A stretch of DNA of 64,000 bases from Mycobacterium sp. (GTDB lineage Bacteria; Actinomycetota; Actinomycetes; Mycobacteriales; Mycobacteriaceae): positions 310,001-374,000 of the forward strand of contig JAKFVT010000059.1 of the NCBI GenBank assembly GCA_021732005.1, written 5' to 3'. Of this stretch, positions 34,494-42,226 are shown one piece after another. Below the pieces are notes generated by a model. It was not told the DNA's origin. It worked only from the letters and a program-made list of their open reading frames with translations, and made no database searches. The position numbers and the translations under genes were made by a program. Position 1 is the stretch's first letter; the number at the start of each line of letters is the position of its first letter.

Positions 34494-35342
34494 GTGTCAC
34501 GACACCGCGCTGAGCTCGCCGCCGGCGTGACCGTGCTGGGCAATCTGGCCGTCGACGTGATCAATGGCGGCCCGAAGACACCCGGCGGGTGCGCGTCGTT
34601 CTCCGGTGTCGCCATGGCGGCCGCGGGCGTCCCGGGAGGGATCGTCGCGCTGGCCGCCGACGAGGACCACTCGCTGTACGAGCCGCTGCTCGAAAGGTTC
34701 GGGTCGCTGATCCGGATCCTCCCCGCCGAGTGCACAAGTGCGTTCCGGCTGGACTATGAGGACGTCGATCACCGCCGGATGTCGGTGGAGGCCATCGGCC
34801 CGGTGTGGAGTGCGGCCGAGGTGGAGTCGGCGGACCCCGACACGACGTGGGTGCACCTCGCTCCGCTGCTGCGGACCGACTTCCCCGCCGAGACGCTGGC
34901 TCTGCTGGCTCAGCGCGGCCACCGGGTCGCCTACGACGGCCAGGGTCTGGTCCGTGCCGACCAGCTCGGCCCGCTGGTGGTGGACCGTCACTACCCGCCC
35001 GAGCTGCTGGATCACCTCAGCATCCTGAAGCTGGCCGAGGACGAGGCCGTCATCGTCGCCGACGGCCCCTTCGGCGAGTCGACCGCGGCCCGCCTCGGGG
35101 TGCCCGAAATCCTGGTGACCTACGGGTCCGAGGGCTGTGACATCTATACCGGTGACACGAAGGTCCGGGTGCCGGCTGCGTGGCGGGTCGACGGCGTGCA
35201 GACCACCGGCGCCGGTGACATGTTCACCACCTGTTACGTGGCAAATCGGGCGGCCGGCGCCGACCCGCGCGCCGCGGCCGCCGCGGCGAGTGAACTCGTC
35301 GCGGGTGAACTCGAGAAACGCCTCGGGGCACGCCGTAACTGA
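34494..35342 (+). CDS. PfkB-family carbohydrate kinase
   Basis: A 282-residue ribokinase-fold sugar kinase. TVLGNLAVDVINGGPKTPGG at the N-terminus and TTGAGDMFTTCYVANRAAG, with the catalytic Asp, near the C-terminus are the PfkB signatures. The substrate is unknown; the first signature is degenerate compared with IolC. The GTG at 34494 follows AAGGAGA. It lies 101 bases after the LacI gene on the same strand and may phosphorylate the product of the second cyclitol pathway (inference). A weak hairpin (GCTAC..GTAGC, 35345-35360) follows its stop. Confidence 0.88.
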   Translation: MSRHRAELAAGVTVLGNLAVDVINGGPKTPGGCASFSGVAMAAAGVPGGIVALAADEDHSLYEPLLERFGSLIRILPAECTSAFRLDYEDVDHRRMSVEAIGPVWSAAEVESADPDTTWVHLAPLLRTDFPAETLALLAQRGHRVAYDGQGLVRADQLGPLVVDRHYPPELLDHLSILKLAEDEAVIVADGPFGESTAARLGVPEILVTYGSEGCDIYTGDTKVRVPAAWRVDGVQTTGAGDMFTTCYVANRAAGADPRAAAAAASELVAGELEKRLGARRN

Positions 35343-35363
35343 GAGCTACCGGCGAGTAGCGAC

Positions 35364-35386
35364 TTCTCTTAGAGAACGACGTTCTC
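35364..35386. promoter_or_regulatory. Alternating TTCTC/GAGAA/TTCTC inverted repeats upstream of korA
   Basis: GAGAACG-A-CGTTCTC (35372-35386) is a perfect 15-base inverted repeat. TTCTC (35364-35368) just before it can pair with the same GAGAA. The three half-sites could be a compound operator or alternative RNA hairpins about 220 bases before korA. Confidence 0.5.
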
Positions 35387-35605
35387 GGGCAGTGACGAAC
35401 GACACACTTTTGTCTCACTCTGCCGCCGATCGTGTCCGTGAGCTGTGACTTCGACGCAGGCCGCACGGCGTGTCACGATCGAGGCGCGGTCAGCCATGCC
35501 TAAGAAAGTGCAATAATCGGTACTGCGAGTGACAGCAACTCCTGGGCTGTCGATTCCGCCGGCGCGTCCACCCGATAGCGACGCGGGATCTACAGCCGGC
35601 GGACA

Positions 35606-37570
35606 GTGACGAAAGGCGGGGACGTGGGTCCGAACGGCAACGGGGCTGCGGGCAACCGGCAGAAGCTGGAAAAGGTCGTCATCCGGTTCGCCGGTGACTC
35701 CGGAGACGGAATGCAGCTCACCGGTGACCGGTTCACCTCCGAAGCCGCGCTCTTCGGCAACGACCTTGCGACTCAACCGAATTACCCCGCTGAGATCCGC
35801 GCACCACAGGGCACGCTGCCCGGCGTCTCGTCGTTCCAGATCCAGATCGCCGACTACGACATCCTCACCGCCGGTGACCGTCCCGACGTGCTGGTCGCGA
35901 TGAACCCCGCCGCGCTGAAGGCCAACATCGGCGATCTGCCGCGCGGTGGTCTGGTGATCGCCAACTCCGACGAATTCACCAAGCGCAATCTGGCGAAGGT
36001 CGGCTACGACGCCAACCCGCTGGAGAGCGGTGAACTCGACGACTACGTCGTGCAGGCCGTCGCGATGACCACCCTGACCCTCGGTTCCGTCGAAGCGATC
36101 GGTGCGTCCAAGAAGGACGGCCAGCGCGCCAAGAACATGTTCGCGCTCGGGCTGCTGTCGTGGATGTACGGCCGGCCGATCGAGACCAGTGAGACGTTCA
36201 TCCGGGAGAAGTTCGCTCGCAAACCCGATGTCGCCGAAGCCAACGTGCTGGCGCTGAAGGCCGGCTGGAACTACGGCGAGACCACCGAGGCGTTCGGCAC
36301 CACGTACGAGATCTCCCCGGCCAAGCTGGCCCCGGGCGAGTACCGGCAGATCTCCGGCAACACGGCCCTGGCCTACGGCGTCATCGCCGCCGGTCAGCTC
36401 GCCGACATCCAGGTGGTGCTCGGCACCTACCCGATCACGCCGGCGTCGGACATCCTGCACGAGCTGTCCAAGCACAAGAACTTCAACGTCTTGACCTTCC
36501 AGGCCGAGGACGAGATCGCCGGCGTCGGTGCCGCGATCGGCGCCTCCTACGGCGGAGCCCTGGGCGTGACGAGCACCTCGGGCCCCGGTATCTCGCTGAA
36601 GTCCGAGGCCATCGGCCTGGCCATGATGGCCGAGCTGCCGCTGCTGGTGATCGACGTGCAGCGTGGCGGACCGTCGACCGGCCTGCCCACCAAGACCGAG
36701 CAGGCCGACCTGCTGCAGGTGATGTTCGGTCGCAACGGTGAGTCGCCGGTTGCCGTGCTGGCCGCCAGCACGCCGTCGGACTGCTTCGAGGTGGCCATCG
36801 AGGCCGCGCGCATCGCGCTGACATACCGGACGCCGGTGATCCTGCTCTCCGACGGCGCGATCGCCAACGGCTCTGAGCCGTGGCGGATCCCCGACATCGA
36901 CTCCTTCGAGCCGATCGAGACCAATCTCGCCAAGGCCGGCGAGGACTTCCAGCCGTACGCCCGCGACCCCGAGACGCTGGCGCGCCAGTTCGCGGTTCCG
37001 GGCACGCCCGGGTTGGAGCACCGGATCGGCGGCCTGGAGTCGGCCAACGGCTCCGGCGCAATCTCCTACGAGCCGGCCAACCACGACCTGATGGTCCGGT
37101 TGCGGCAGGCCAAGATCGCCGGCATTACGGTGCCCGACGTCAAGGTCGACGACCCGACCGGCGACGCGGAGCTACTGATCCTCGGCTGGGGAAGCTCGTT
37201 CGGCCCGATCGGGGAAGCCTGTCGCCGGGCCCGGCGCCGCGGCATCAAGGTCGCGCAGGCTCACCTGCGGCACCTCAACCCGCTGCCGGCCAACCTCGGC
37301 GAGGTGCTGCGTCAGTACAAGCACGTGGTGGTCCCCGAGATGAACCTCGGCCAGCTGGCGCTGCTGCTGCGTGGCACGTACCTGGTAGACGTGCAGTCGG
37401 TGACAAAGGTCGAAGGCATGGCTTTCCTGGCCGACGAGCTGGAAGGCATCATCGATGCCGCACTCGACGGGACGTTGGCTGAAAAGGAAAGCGACAAAGC
37501 AAAATTCGCCCGGCTTGCGGCAGCTACCGTGAGTACTGGCACAGATGTTGGCGCAGGAGTGAACGCATGA
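35606..37570 (+). CDS. korA: 2-oxoglutarate:ferredoxin oxidoreductase, alpha subunit
   Basis: A 654-residue KorA, fusing the gamma and alpha parts of the 2-oxoacid:ferredoxin oxidoreductase. With KorB it oxidises 2-oxoglutarate to succinyl-CoA, reducing ferredoxin. VIRFAGDSGDGMQLTGDRF opens the gamma domain, and QISGNTALAYGVIAAGQLA and YPITPASDILHELSKHKN the pyrimidine-binding domain. It is the Rv2455c counterpart. The GTG at 35606 is used; GTG at 35624 behind AAAGGCGGGG may be the true start. It overlaps korB by ATGA. Confidence 0.95.
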   Translation: MTKGGDVGPNGNGAAGNRQKLEKVVIRFAGDSGDGMQLTGDRFTSEAALFGNDLATQPNYPAEIRAPQGTLPGVSSFQIQIADYDILTAGDRPDVLVAMNPAALKANIGDLPRGGLVIANSDEFTKRNLAKVGYDANPLESGELDDYVVQAVAMTTLTLGSVEAIGASKKDGQRAKNMFALGLLSWMYGRPIETSETFIREKFARKPDVAEANVLALKAGWNYGETTEAFGTTYEISPAKLAPGEYRQISGNTALAYGVIAAGQLADIQVVLGTYPITPASDILHELSKHKNFNVLTFQAEDEIAGVGAAIGASYGGALGVTSTSGPGISLKSEAIGLAMMAELPLLVIDVQRGGPSTGLPTKTEQADLLQVMFGRNGESPVAVLAASTPSDCFEVAIEAARIALTYRTPVILLSDGAIANGSEPWRIPDIDSFEPIETNLAKAGEDFQPYARDPETLARQFAVPGTPGLEHRIGGLESANGSGAISYEPANHDLMVRLRQAKIAGITVPDVKVDDPTGDAELLILGWGSSFGPIGEACRRARRRGIKVAQAHLRHLNPLPANLGEVLRQYKHVVVPEMNLGQLALLLRGTYLVDVQSVTKVEGMAFLADELEGIIDAALDGTLAEKESDKAKFARLAAATVSTGTDVGAGVNA

Positions 37571-38643
37571 CTGACCTGATCGGCTCGGACCTGCTGGCAC
37601 CGAGTGTGTCCAAGACGGCGTGGGTGCCGACCACCGACGAGCCGCAGAAGGCCAAGGACTTCACCAGTGACCAGGAGGTCCGCTGGTGCCCCGGTTGCGG
37701 TGACTACGTCATCCTGAACACGATCCGCAACTTCCTGCCGGACCTCGGTCTGCGCCGGGAGAACATCGCGTTCATCAGCGGTATCGGCTGCTCGAGCCGG
37801 TTCCCGTACTACCTGGAGACCTACGGTTTCCACTCGATCCACGGTCGTGCGCCGACCATCGCCACCGGTCTGGCGCTGGCCCGCCCGGACCTGTCCGTGT
37901 GGGTTGTCACCGGCGACGGCGATGCCCTCTCCATCGGTGGCAATCACCTGATCCATGCGCTGCGCCGCAACGTCAACATCACGATCCTGCTGTTCAACAA
38001 CCGGATCTACGGTCTGACCAAGGGGCAGTACTCGCCGACCTCCGAGGTCGGCAAGGTCACCAAGTCCACCCCGATGGGCTCGCTGGATCATCCGTTCAAC
38101 CCGGTGTCGCTGGCCCTGGGCGCCGAGGCGACGTTCGTCGGCCGGGCGCTGGACTCCGATCGCAAGGGTCTGTCCGAGGTCCTGAAGGCGGCCGCCGAGC
38201 ATCGCGGTGCCGCACTGGTCGAGATCATGCAGGACTGCCCGATCTTCAACGACGGCTCCTTCGACCTGCTCCGCAAGGAAGGCGCCGAGGAGCGCATCAT
38301 CAACGTCCGTCAGGGCGAGCCGGTGGTGTTCGGCGCCAACGGCGAGTACTGCGTGGTGAAGAGCGGCTTCGGCCTGGACGTCGCCAAGACCGCCGACGTG
38401 GCGGCCAGCGACATCGTGGTGCACGACGCCACCATCGCCGACTCGGCCTACGCGTTCGCATTGTCGCGGCTCAGCGATCAGAACCTCGAGCACACCGTGA
38501 TGGGAGTGTTCCGCCAGGTCAACCGGCCGACGTATGACGACGCCGCCCGCGACCAGGTTCGGATGGCCCGCGAGGCCACCCCGCACGACCGGCACGCGCT
38601 GCAGTCACTGCTGCGCGGTCGCGACACCTGGACTGTGGACTAG
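37567..38643 (+). CDS. korB: 2-oxoglutarate:ferredoxin oxidoreductase, beta subunit
   Basis: A 358-residue KorB carrying the thiamine-diphosphate site and an iron-sulfur cluster. RWCPGCGDYVILNTIRN and GIGCSSRFPYYL supply Cys ligands; VTGDGDALSIGGNHLIHALR with LLFNNRIYGLTKGQYSPTS is the ThDP-binding block. It forms the catalytic complex with KorA, to which it is coupled by a 4-base overlap. mobA follows 9 bases later on the same strand, as in M. tuberculosis. Confidence 0.96.
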   Translation: MTDLIGSDLLAPSVSKTAWVPTTDEPQKAKDFTSDQEVRWCPGCGDYVILNTIRNFLPDLGLRRENIAFISGIGCSSRFPYYLETYGFHSIHGRAPTIATGLALARPDLSVWVVTGDGDALSIGGNHLIHALRRNVNITILLFNNRIYGLTKGQYSPTSEVGKVTKSTPMGSLDHPFNPVSLALGAEATFVGRALDSDRKGLSEVLKAAAEHRGAALVEIMQDCPIFNDGSFDLLRKEGAEERIINVRQGEPVVFGANGEYCVVKSGFGLDVAKTADVAASDIVVHDATIADSAYAFALSRLSDQNLEHTVMGVFRQVNRPTYDDAARDQVRMAREATPHDRHALQSLLRGRDTWTVD

Positions 38644-38651
38644 ATCGAACC

Positions 38652-39230
38652 GTGAGCACGCCCGCCCCGCTGGCCGCCGTAGTACTGGCTGGTGGGGCGT
38701 CGCGGCGCATGGGCCGGGACAAGGCCACCCTGCCGCACCCCGACGGCGGCGCCACGATGGTGGAGTACACCGTGGCCACGCTGAGCTCCCGCTGCGCACC
38801 GGTGTTCGTGATCGCGGCCCCCGGTCAGGCGCTTCCCGTGCTCGACGGGCAGATATTGCGTGACGAGGTCCGGGGAGTCGGGCCATTGCTGGCCACCGCT
38901 CGCGGGCTGCGGGCGGCCGCGGAGGCCGGGGTGGAGCGCGCCTTCGTCACCGCCGTCGACATGCCGTTCCTGTCCACCGAGATCATCGACGAGCTCGCCC
39001 GACACCGCGGTGTGGACATCGTGCTGCCGTGGGACGGCCGCGACCACTACCTGGCCGGCATCTACAACACTGCTCTTGCCGACCACATCGACGCCTTGGT
39101 CGCCGCGGGTGAGCGGAGCATGCGAGCGCTGGCGGAATCTGTCGTCACTCAGCGGATCGTGAGGCCGGCCAGCCGTGCGCTGGCGAACGTCAATTCGCCG
39201 GCCGATCTGGCGCAGCAAATCGCCGGATAA
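38652..39230 (+). CDS. mobA: Molybdenum cofactor guanylyltransferase
   Basis: A 192-residue MobA that joins GMP to molybdopterin to give the MGD cofactor required by DMSO-reductase-family enzymes, two of which are encoded in this window. VVLAGGASRRMGRDKATL is the nucleotidyltransferase loop, LRDEVRGVGPLLATARGL the guanine-binding region and FVTAVDMPFLS the Mg-binding Asp. The start is a GTG at 38652. It follows korB closely and precedes a long non-coding stretch. Confidence 0.94.
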   Translation: MSTPAPLAAVVLAGGASRRMGRDKATLPHPDGGATMVEYTVATLSSRCAPVFVIAAPGQALPVLDGQILRDEVRGVGPLLATARGLRAAAEAGVERAFVTAVDMPFLSTEIIDELARHRGVDIVLPWDGRDHYLAGIYNTALADHIDALVAAGERSMRALAESVVTQRIVRPASRALANVNSPADLAQQIAG

Positions 39231-39989
39231 ACGGCGTCCGGAGCGAATTCGGAATCGATGGACAATGTGAGCGGTGCCGATTTCCGTATTGCAAATCGGC
39301 CGGCGTGCCGTTGCTACAGGACTTACTGAGGGACAACACAATTCGGGCGTTCGACGAGTGTCGGGCGCCGTCCTGTCCGTTCACTCCGGATCGACACCGG
39401 GACGTTACGGAATCACGTCATGCCGCTGCCGCCTTGAACTCAGCCGCCAGCTAACGAATTACCCGGTGCCGGTGCTGTTGGGGCAGGTGGGGCGGGTTTG
39501 GTTGACGTGATCGACCGAAATCGCAAAGTTCGATGCCGTGCGTTATCAAGAACCTGTGTCCGGGACCACAATTTGTACGTGATAAACGTCACGCAATTTA
39601 CGGGCGTGTCAACAAAACGCCCGGTCGGGAAACTGCATCCTGACCTGCACTGACAACGCATAGCTTTCACTCGTAACCATCTCGTGATCTAACCGAGATA
39701 AGCGTGTCGTTGATGTGACTTCATTTCTCCCGCTTTGTAGCGTCCTACCCGGTCCCGCAAGGGAGCAAACAACTGCAGATATGACTCCACACATTTGAAC
39801 CCTGCGTGTGAGCGGGGCCGGGGAGGTCGCAACGACCTTCTGTGGATCACCGGAGAAGTGATTCCGCGGTGATGCCGGCCTCCGCTGTCGTGCCCGACCG
39901 AGACGGCGCGACCCGAAACCCGGCTGTCCCACGGGACCGCATCCGTCCGACGACGGCGGTCTGGCGCGCGTACGGCGAAAGGAAAACTG
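39231..39989. other. Long non-coding region upstream of rpfE
   Basis: About 760 bases without a convincing gene. It contains a CRP-type palindrome (39578-39593), an AT-richer stretch around 39530-39610 and a small hairpin AGGTCG-CAA-CGACCT (39825-39839). Such long leaders are common for rpf genes. I looked for a c-di-AMP (ydaO-type) riboswitch, known upstream of M. tuberculosis rpfA, and found no convincing match. Confidence 0.55.
39578..39593. promoter_or_regulatory. CRP-type binding site upstream of rpfE
   Basis: CGTGA, 6 bases (TAAACG), TCACG: a perfect palindrome in the TGTGA-N6-TCACA format recognised by mycobacterial CRP, with G-C outer pairs. It lies about 400 bases before rpfE. CRP (Rv3676) is known to control rpfA in M. 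tuberculosis. Confidence 0.55.
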
Positions 39990-40325
39990 TTGAACAACGT
40001 CCGCAAAACGCTCGCACGGTCCTTCGGCATCGCCGCCATCGGTGGCGCTACCGTCCTTGCTCCGATGGTCCTCGGCACCGCCACCGCCTCGGCGGACGGC
40101 ATGAACTGGGACGCGGTCGCAGCGTGCGAGTCCGGCGGTAACTGGGCGATCAATACCGGTAACGGCTACTACGGCGGGCTGCAGTTCACTCTGGGCACCT
40201 GGCGTGCCAACGGCGGTTCGGGTTCGCCGCACATGGCGTCGCGCGATGAGCAGATTCGGGTGGCCGAGAACGTGCTGCGAAGCCAGGGCCGAGGCGCCTG
40301 GCCGGTCTGCGGCCGTCGCGGCTGA
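39990..40325 (+). CDS. rpfE: Resuscitation-promoting factor, RpfE-type (short)
   Basis: A 111-residue secreted peptidoglycan hydrolase (transglycosylase) that stimulates growth from dormancy. A signal peptide (about residues 1-34) ends near ATASA, and the rest is the lysozyme-like Rpf domain: NWDAVAACESGGNWAINTGN with the catalytic Glu, GGLQFTLGTW, SRDEQIRVAENVL and AWPVCGRRG. That ending and the neighbours (korAB-mobA upstream) match M. tuberculosis RpfE (Rv2450c), but the Pro-rich linker of that protein is absent. The start is a TTG behind AAAGGAAA. Two Cys residues should form the domain's disulfide. Confidence 0.93.
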   Translation: MNNVRKTLARSFGIAAIGGATVLAPMVLGTATASADGMNWDAVAACESGGNWAINTGNGYYGGLQFTLGTWRANGGSGSPHMASRDEQIRVAENVLRSQGRGAWPVCGRRG

Positions 40326-40335
40326 TATAGCGCTC

Positions 40336-40381
40336 ATAAGGGTGGCGCCGGGTCGATGACCCGGCACCACCCTTATTTCTC
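40336..40381 (+). terminator. Strong hairpin terminator after rpfE
   Basis: ATAAGGGTGG-C-GCCGGGTC, loop GAT, GACCCGGC-A-CCACCCTTAT (40336-40376): an 18-bp stem with one mismatch, followed by TTTCT. It separates the two rpf genes, so each has its own promoter. Confidence 0.9.
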
Positions 40382-40506
40382 CGGCCACTTCCTTATCAAA
40401 ATTCTCAGAGAAATCAATCGACACGCCCGTAACAACTGCATCACGCGCTGCGATTCACATCACAGCGGCACACCAGTGCCCCCTTTGTCGGGAAGGGACA
40501 ACACCA

Positions 40507-40998
40507 ATGAGCACTCTGCGCAGGATCATCACCCTCTCAGTCATCACCGCCGCCCTGGGCCTCGCCGGGTTCGTTCTGAGCATCGGAAATGCCAGCGCAG
40601 ACAGCGGTGTGAACTGGGACGCTGTCGCGCAGTGCGAGTCGGGTGGCAACTGGGGCGCCAACACGGGCAACGGCTTCTCCGGCGGCCTGCAGTTCAGCGA
40701 CGCCACCTGGAAGGCCAACGGCGGTATCGGCAGCGCGGCCCACGCCTCCCGCGAGGAGCAGATCCGGGTCGCCGAGAACGTCGCCCGCAAGCAGGGCATG
40801 GGCGCCTGGCCGACGTGCGGCCAGGCCGCCGGAACGCCCGCCTTCGCCACCCCGGTCTCCAGCGGTGCCGCCCCGGCTCAGGGCGGGGCCTGCGCCAACG
40901 TGATGAGCGGCCCGTTCAAGTCCATCGACTTCAACAAGATGTGCCAGGCCTTCCACGACCCGAGCCGCGCGATCGCCAACGCCCTCGGCCTCCGCTGA
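40507..40998 (+). CDS. Second resuscitation-promoting factor with C-terminal extension
   Basis: A 163-residue secreted Rpf. A signal peptide (residues 1-31, ending NASA) precedes the Rpf domain (NWDAVAQCESGGNWGANTGN, GGLQFSDATW, SREEQIRVAENVARKQGMGA, WPTCG). A 60-residue tail with two further Cys (GGACANVMSG, NKMCQAFHD) may form a disulfide-bound mini-domain. It is about 60 percent similar to the rpfE product just upstream, suggesting tandem duplication. I cannot assign it to RpfA to RpfD. The ATG at 40507 has an AGGGAC site upstream. Confidence 0.92.
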   Translation: MSTLRRIITLSVITAALGLAGFVLSIGNASADSGVNWDAVAQCESGGNWGANTGNGFSGGLQFSDATWKANGGIGSAAHASREEQIRVAENVARKQGMGAWPTCGQAAGTPAFATPVSSGAAPAQGGACANVMSGPFKSIDFNKMCQAFHDPSRAIANALGLR

Positions 40999-41007
40999 TA
41001 CATCGCT

Positions 41008-41043
41008 ACGACGCCCAGCCGGCTCAGGCCGACTGGGCGTCGT
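41008..41043. terminator. Shared bidirectional terminator
   Basis: ACGACGCCCAG (41008-41018) and CTGGGCGTCGT (41033-41043) form an 11-bp perfect stem with a 14-base loop. It lies after the second rpf stop and overlaps the final codons of the convergent monooxygenase gene, so it probably serves both strands. Confidence 0.8.
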
Positions 41044-42190
41044 CGCGTGTGGGGAGCCGAAAAGCCGACCGCGCGGCGATCGACGCCAGGTGGCGGGTCA
41101 CCAGTGCCTCCGGCACCACCACGGTGGCCCTGCTGGCCAGGGCGCTCAGCGCCGCGGGCCGCAGGTTCACCACGCGACCGATCAACCGCGATTCGGCGGC
41201 GATGGCGCGCACCCGGCGGCGGCGGAACGCTTCGAACCCCGCGAACGCCCTCGGCAGATCGGGGGACAGGTCGACGAATGCGCCCAGCACGGCGGCATCC
41301 TCCAGCGCCTGACATCCGCCCTGACCCAGATGGGGTCGCATGGGGTGGGCGGCGTCGCCGACCAGCACCACCGGGCCCGCCGCCCAGCGTCGGGCGGTGC
41401 CGCGGTCGTAGAGGTCGTTGCGCAGTACCTCGGTGGGGTCGGTGGCCGCCAGCATGGCCGGGATCGGCGCGGCCCACGATGCGAACTTCTCCTGCAGATA
41501 CCCGAGCTCGCCCTCCGGCGCCGACGCGCCCTCGGCCGCGCGTTCGGTGGCGAACCAGTACGTCCGCTCGCCGCCCATCGGGACGTGGCCGACCTCAGCC
41601 CCCGCGCCCATCGTCTCGCCGGCCAGGTCGGGGTCGATGGAGATCGAGGCGACACCGCGCCAGGCCGTGTATCCGGCGTAGCGGTGACGCAGGGGGCCGT
41701 TGAGATGGCGCGCCACCACCGAGCCGGTGCCGTCGGCGCCGACCACCGCGTCGACGTCGCGGGTCGAGGAATCCGTCAAGTGAAGCCGCATCCCGGCAGC
41801 CGTCGAGCTGAGCTCGCGAACCCCCACCCCCTCGACGACGGTGCCCAGCGGCAGTGCGCCGGCCAGAACGTCGCGCAAGGCTGCGCGCTGCAGCACCACC
41901 AGCGGCTCACCCAGCGCGGTGACGATCCGCTCACCGGCCGGGCGGCGCAACCACCGGCCGTCCTTCCAGCGGATCGCGCCCGCGGCGATCCTGCCGCCCG
42001 CCGCCCGCACCTGATCGCCGAGACGCAGATGGTCGAGGGCGGCCAGGGCGTTCGGCCAGATACTGATCCCCGCACCGGAACCGGTGTCGGTGCGCTGCTC
42101 GATCACGGTGACGGCATGACCGCGCCAGGCCAGCGCCGCGGCGGTGGCGAGTCCGGCGATGCCCGCCCCGACGACTGCGATCTCGGCCAT
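41024..42190 (-). CDS. FAD-dependent monooxygenase (aromatic hydroxylase type)
   Basis: A 388-residue group A flavin monooxygenase. The FAD-binding GxGxxG is IAVVGAGIAGLATAAAL, a DG-type motif is VVGADGTGSVVA, and the second FAD motif is VLVGDAAHPMRPHLGQGGCQ. It would hydroxylate an aromatic or salicylate-like compound with NAD(P)H and O2; the substrate is unknown. It diverges from the S9 peptidase gene with only 36 bases between the starts. Confidence 0.9.
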   Translation of the reverse strand: MAEIAVVGAGIAGLATAAALAWRGHAVTVIEQRTDTGSGAGISIWPNALAALDHLRLGDQVRAAGGRIAAGAIRWKDGRWLRRPAGERIVTALGEPLVVLQRAALRDVLAGALPLGTVVEGVGVRELSSTAAGMRLHLTDSSTRDVDAVVGADGTGSVVARHLNGPLRHRYAGYTAWRGVASISIDPDLAGETMGAGAEVGHVPMGGERTYWFATERAAEGASAPEGELGYLQEKFASWAAPIPAMLAATDPTEVLRNDLYDRGTARRWAAGPVVLVGDAAHPMRPHLGQGGCQALEDAAVLGAFVDLSPDLPRAFAGFEAFRRRRVRAIAAESRLIGRVVNLRPAALSALASRATVVVPEALVTRHLASIAARSAFRLPTRDDAQSA

Positions 42191-42226
42191 GTCCCGAACC
42201 TAACCGGCGTGTGCTACCAACGGGGC

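Noticed and set aside
39700..39989. c-di-AMP (ydaO-type) riboswitch before rpfE
   Set aside because: Expected from M. tuberculosis rpfA, but the conserved core segments could not be found; only a small hairpin is visible.
41090..42226. Long N-terminal extension of the S9 peptidase frame
   Set aside because: It lies wholly antisense to the monooxygenase gene; the peptidase begins at its own ATG at 42227.
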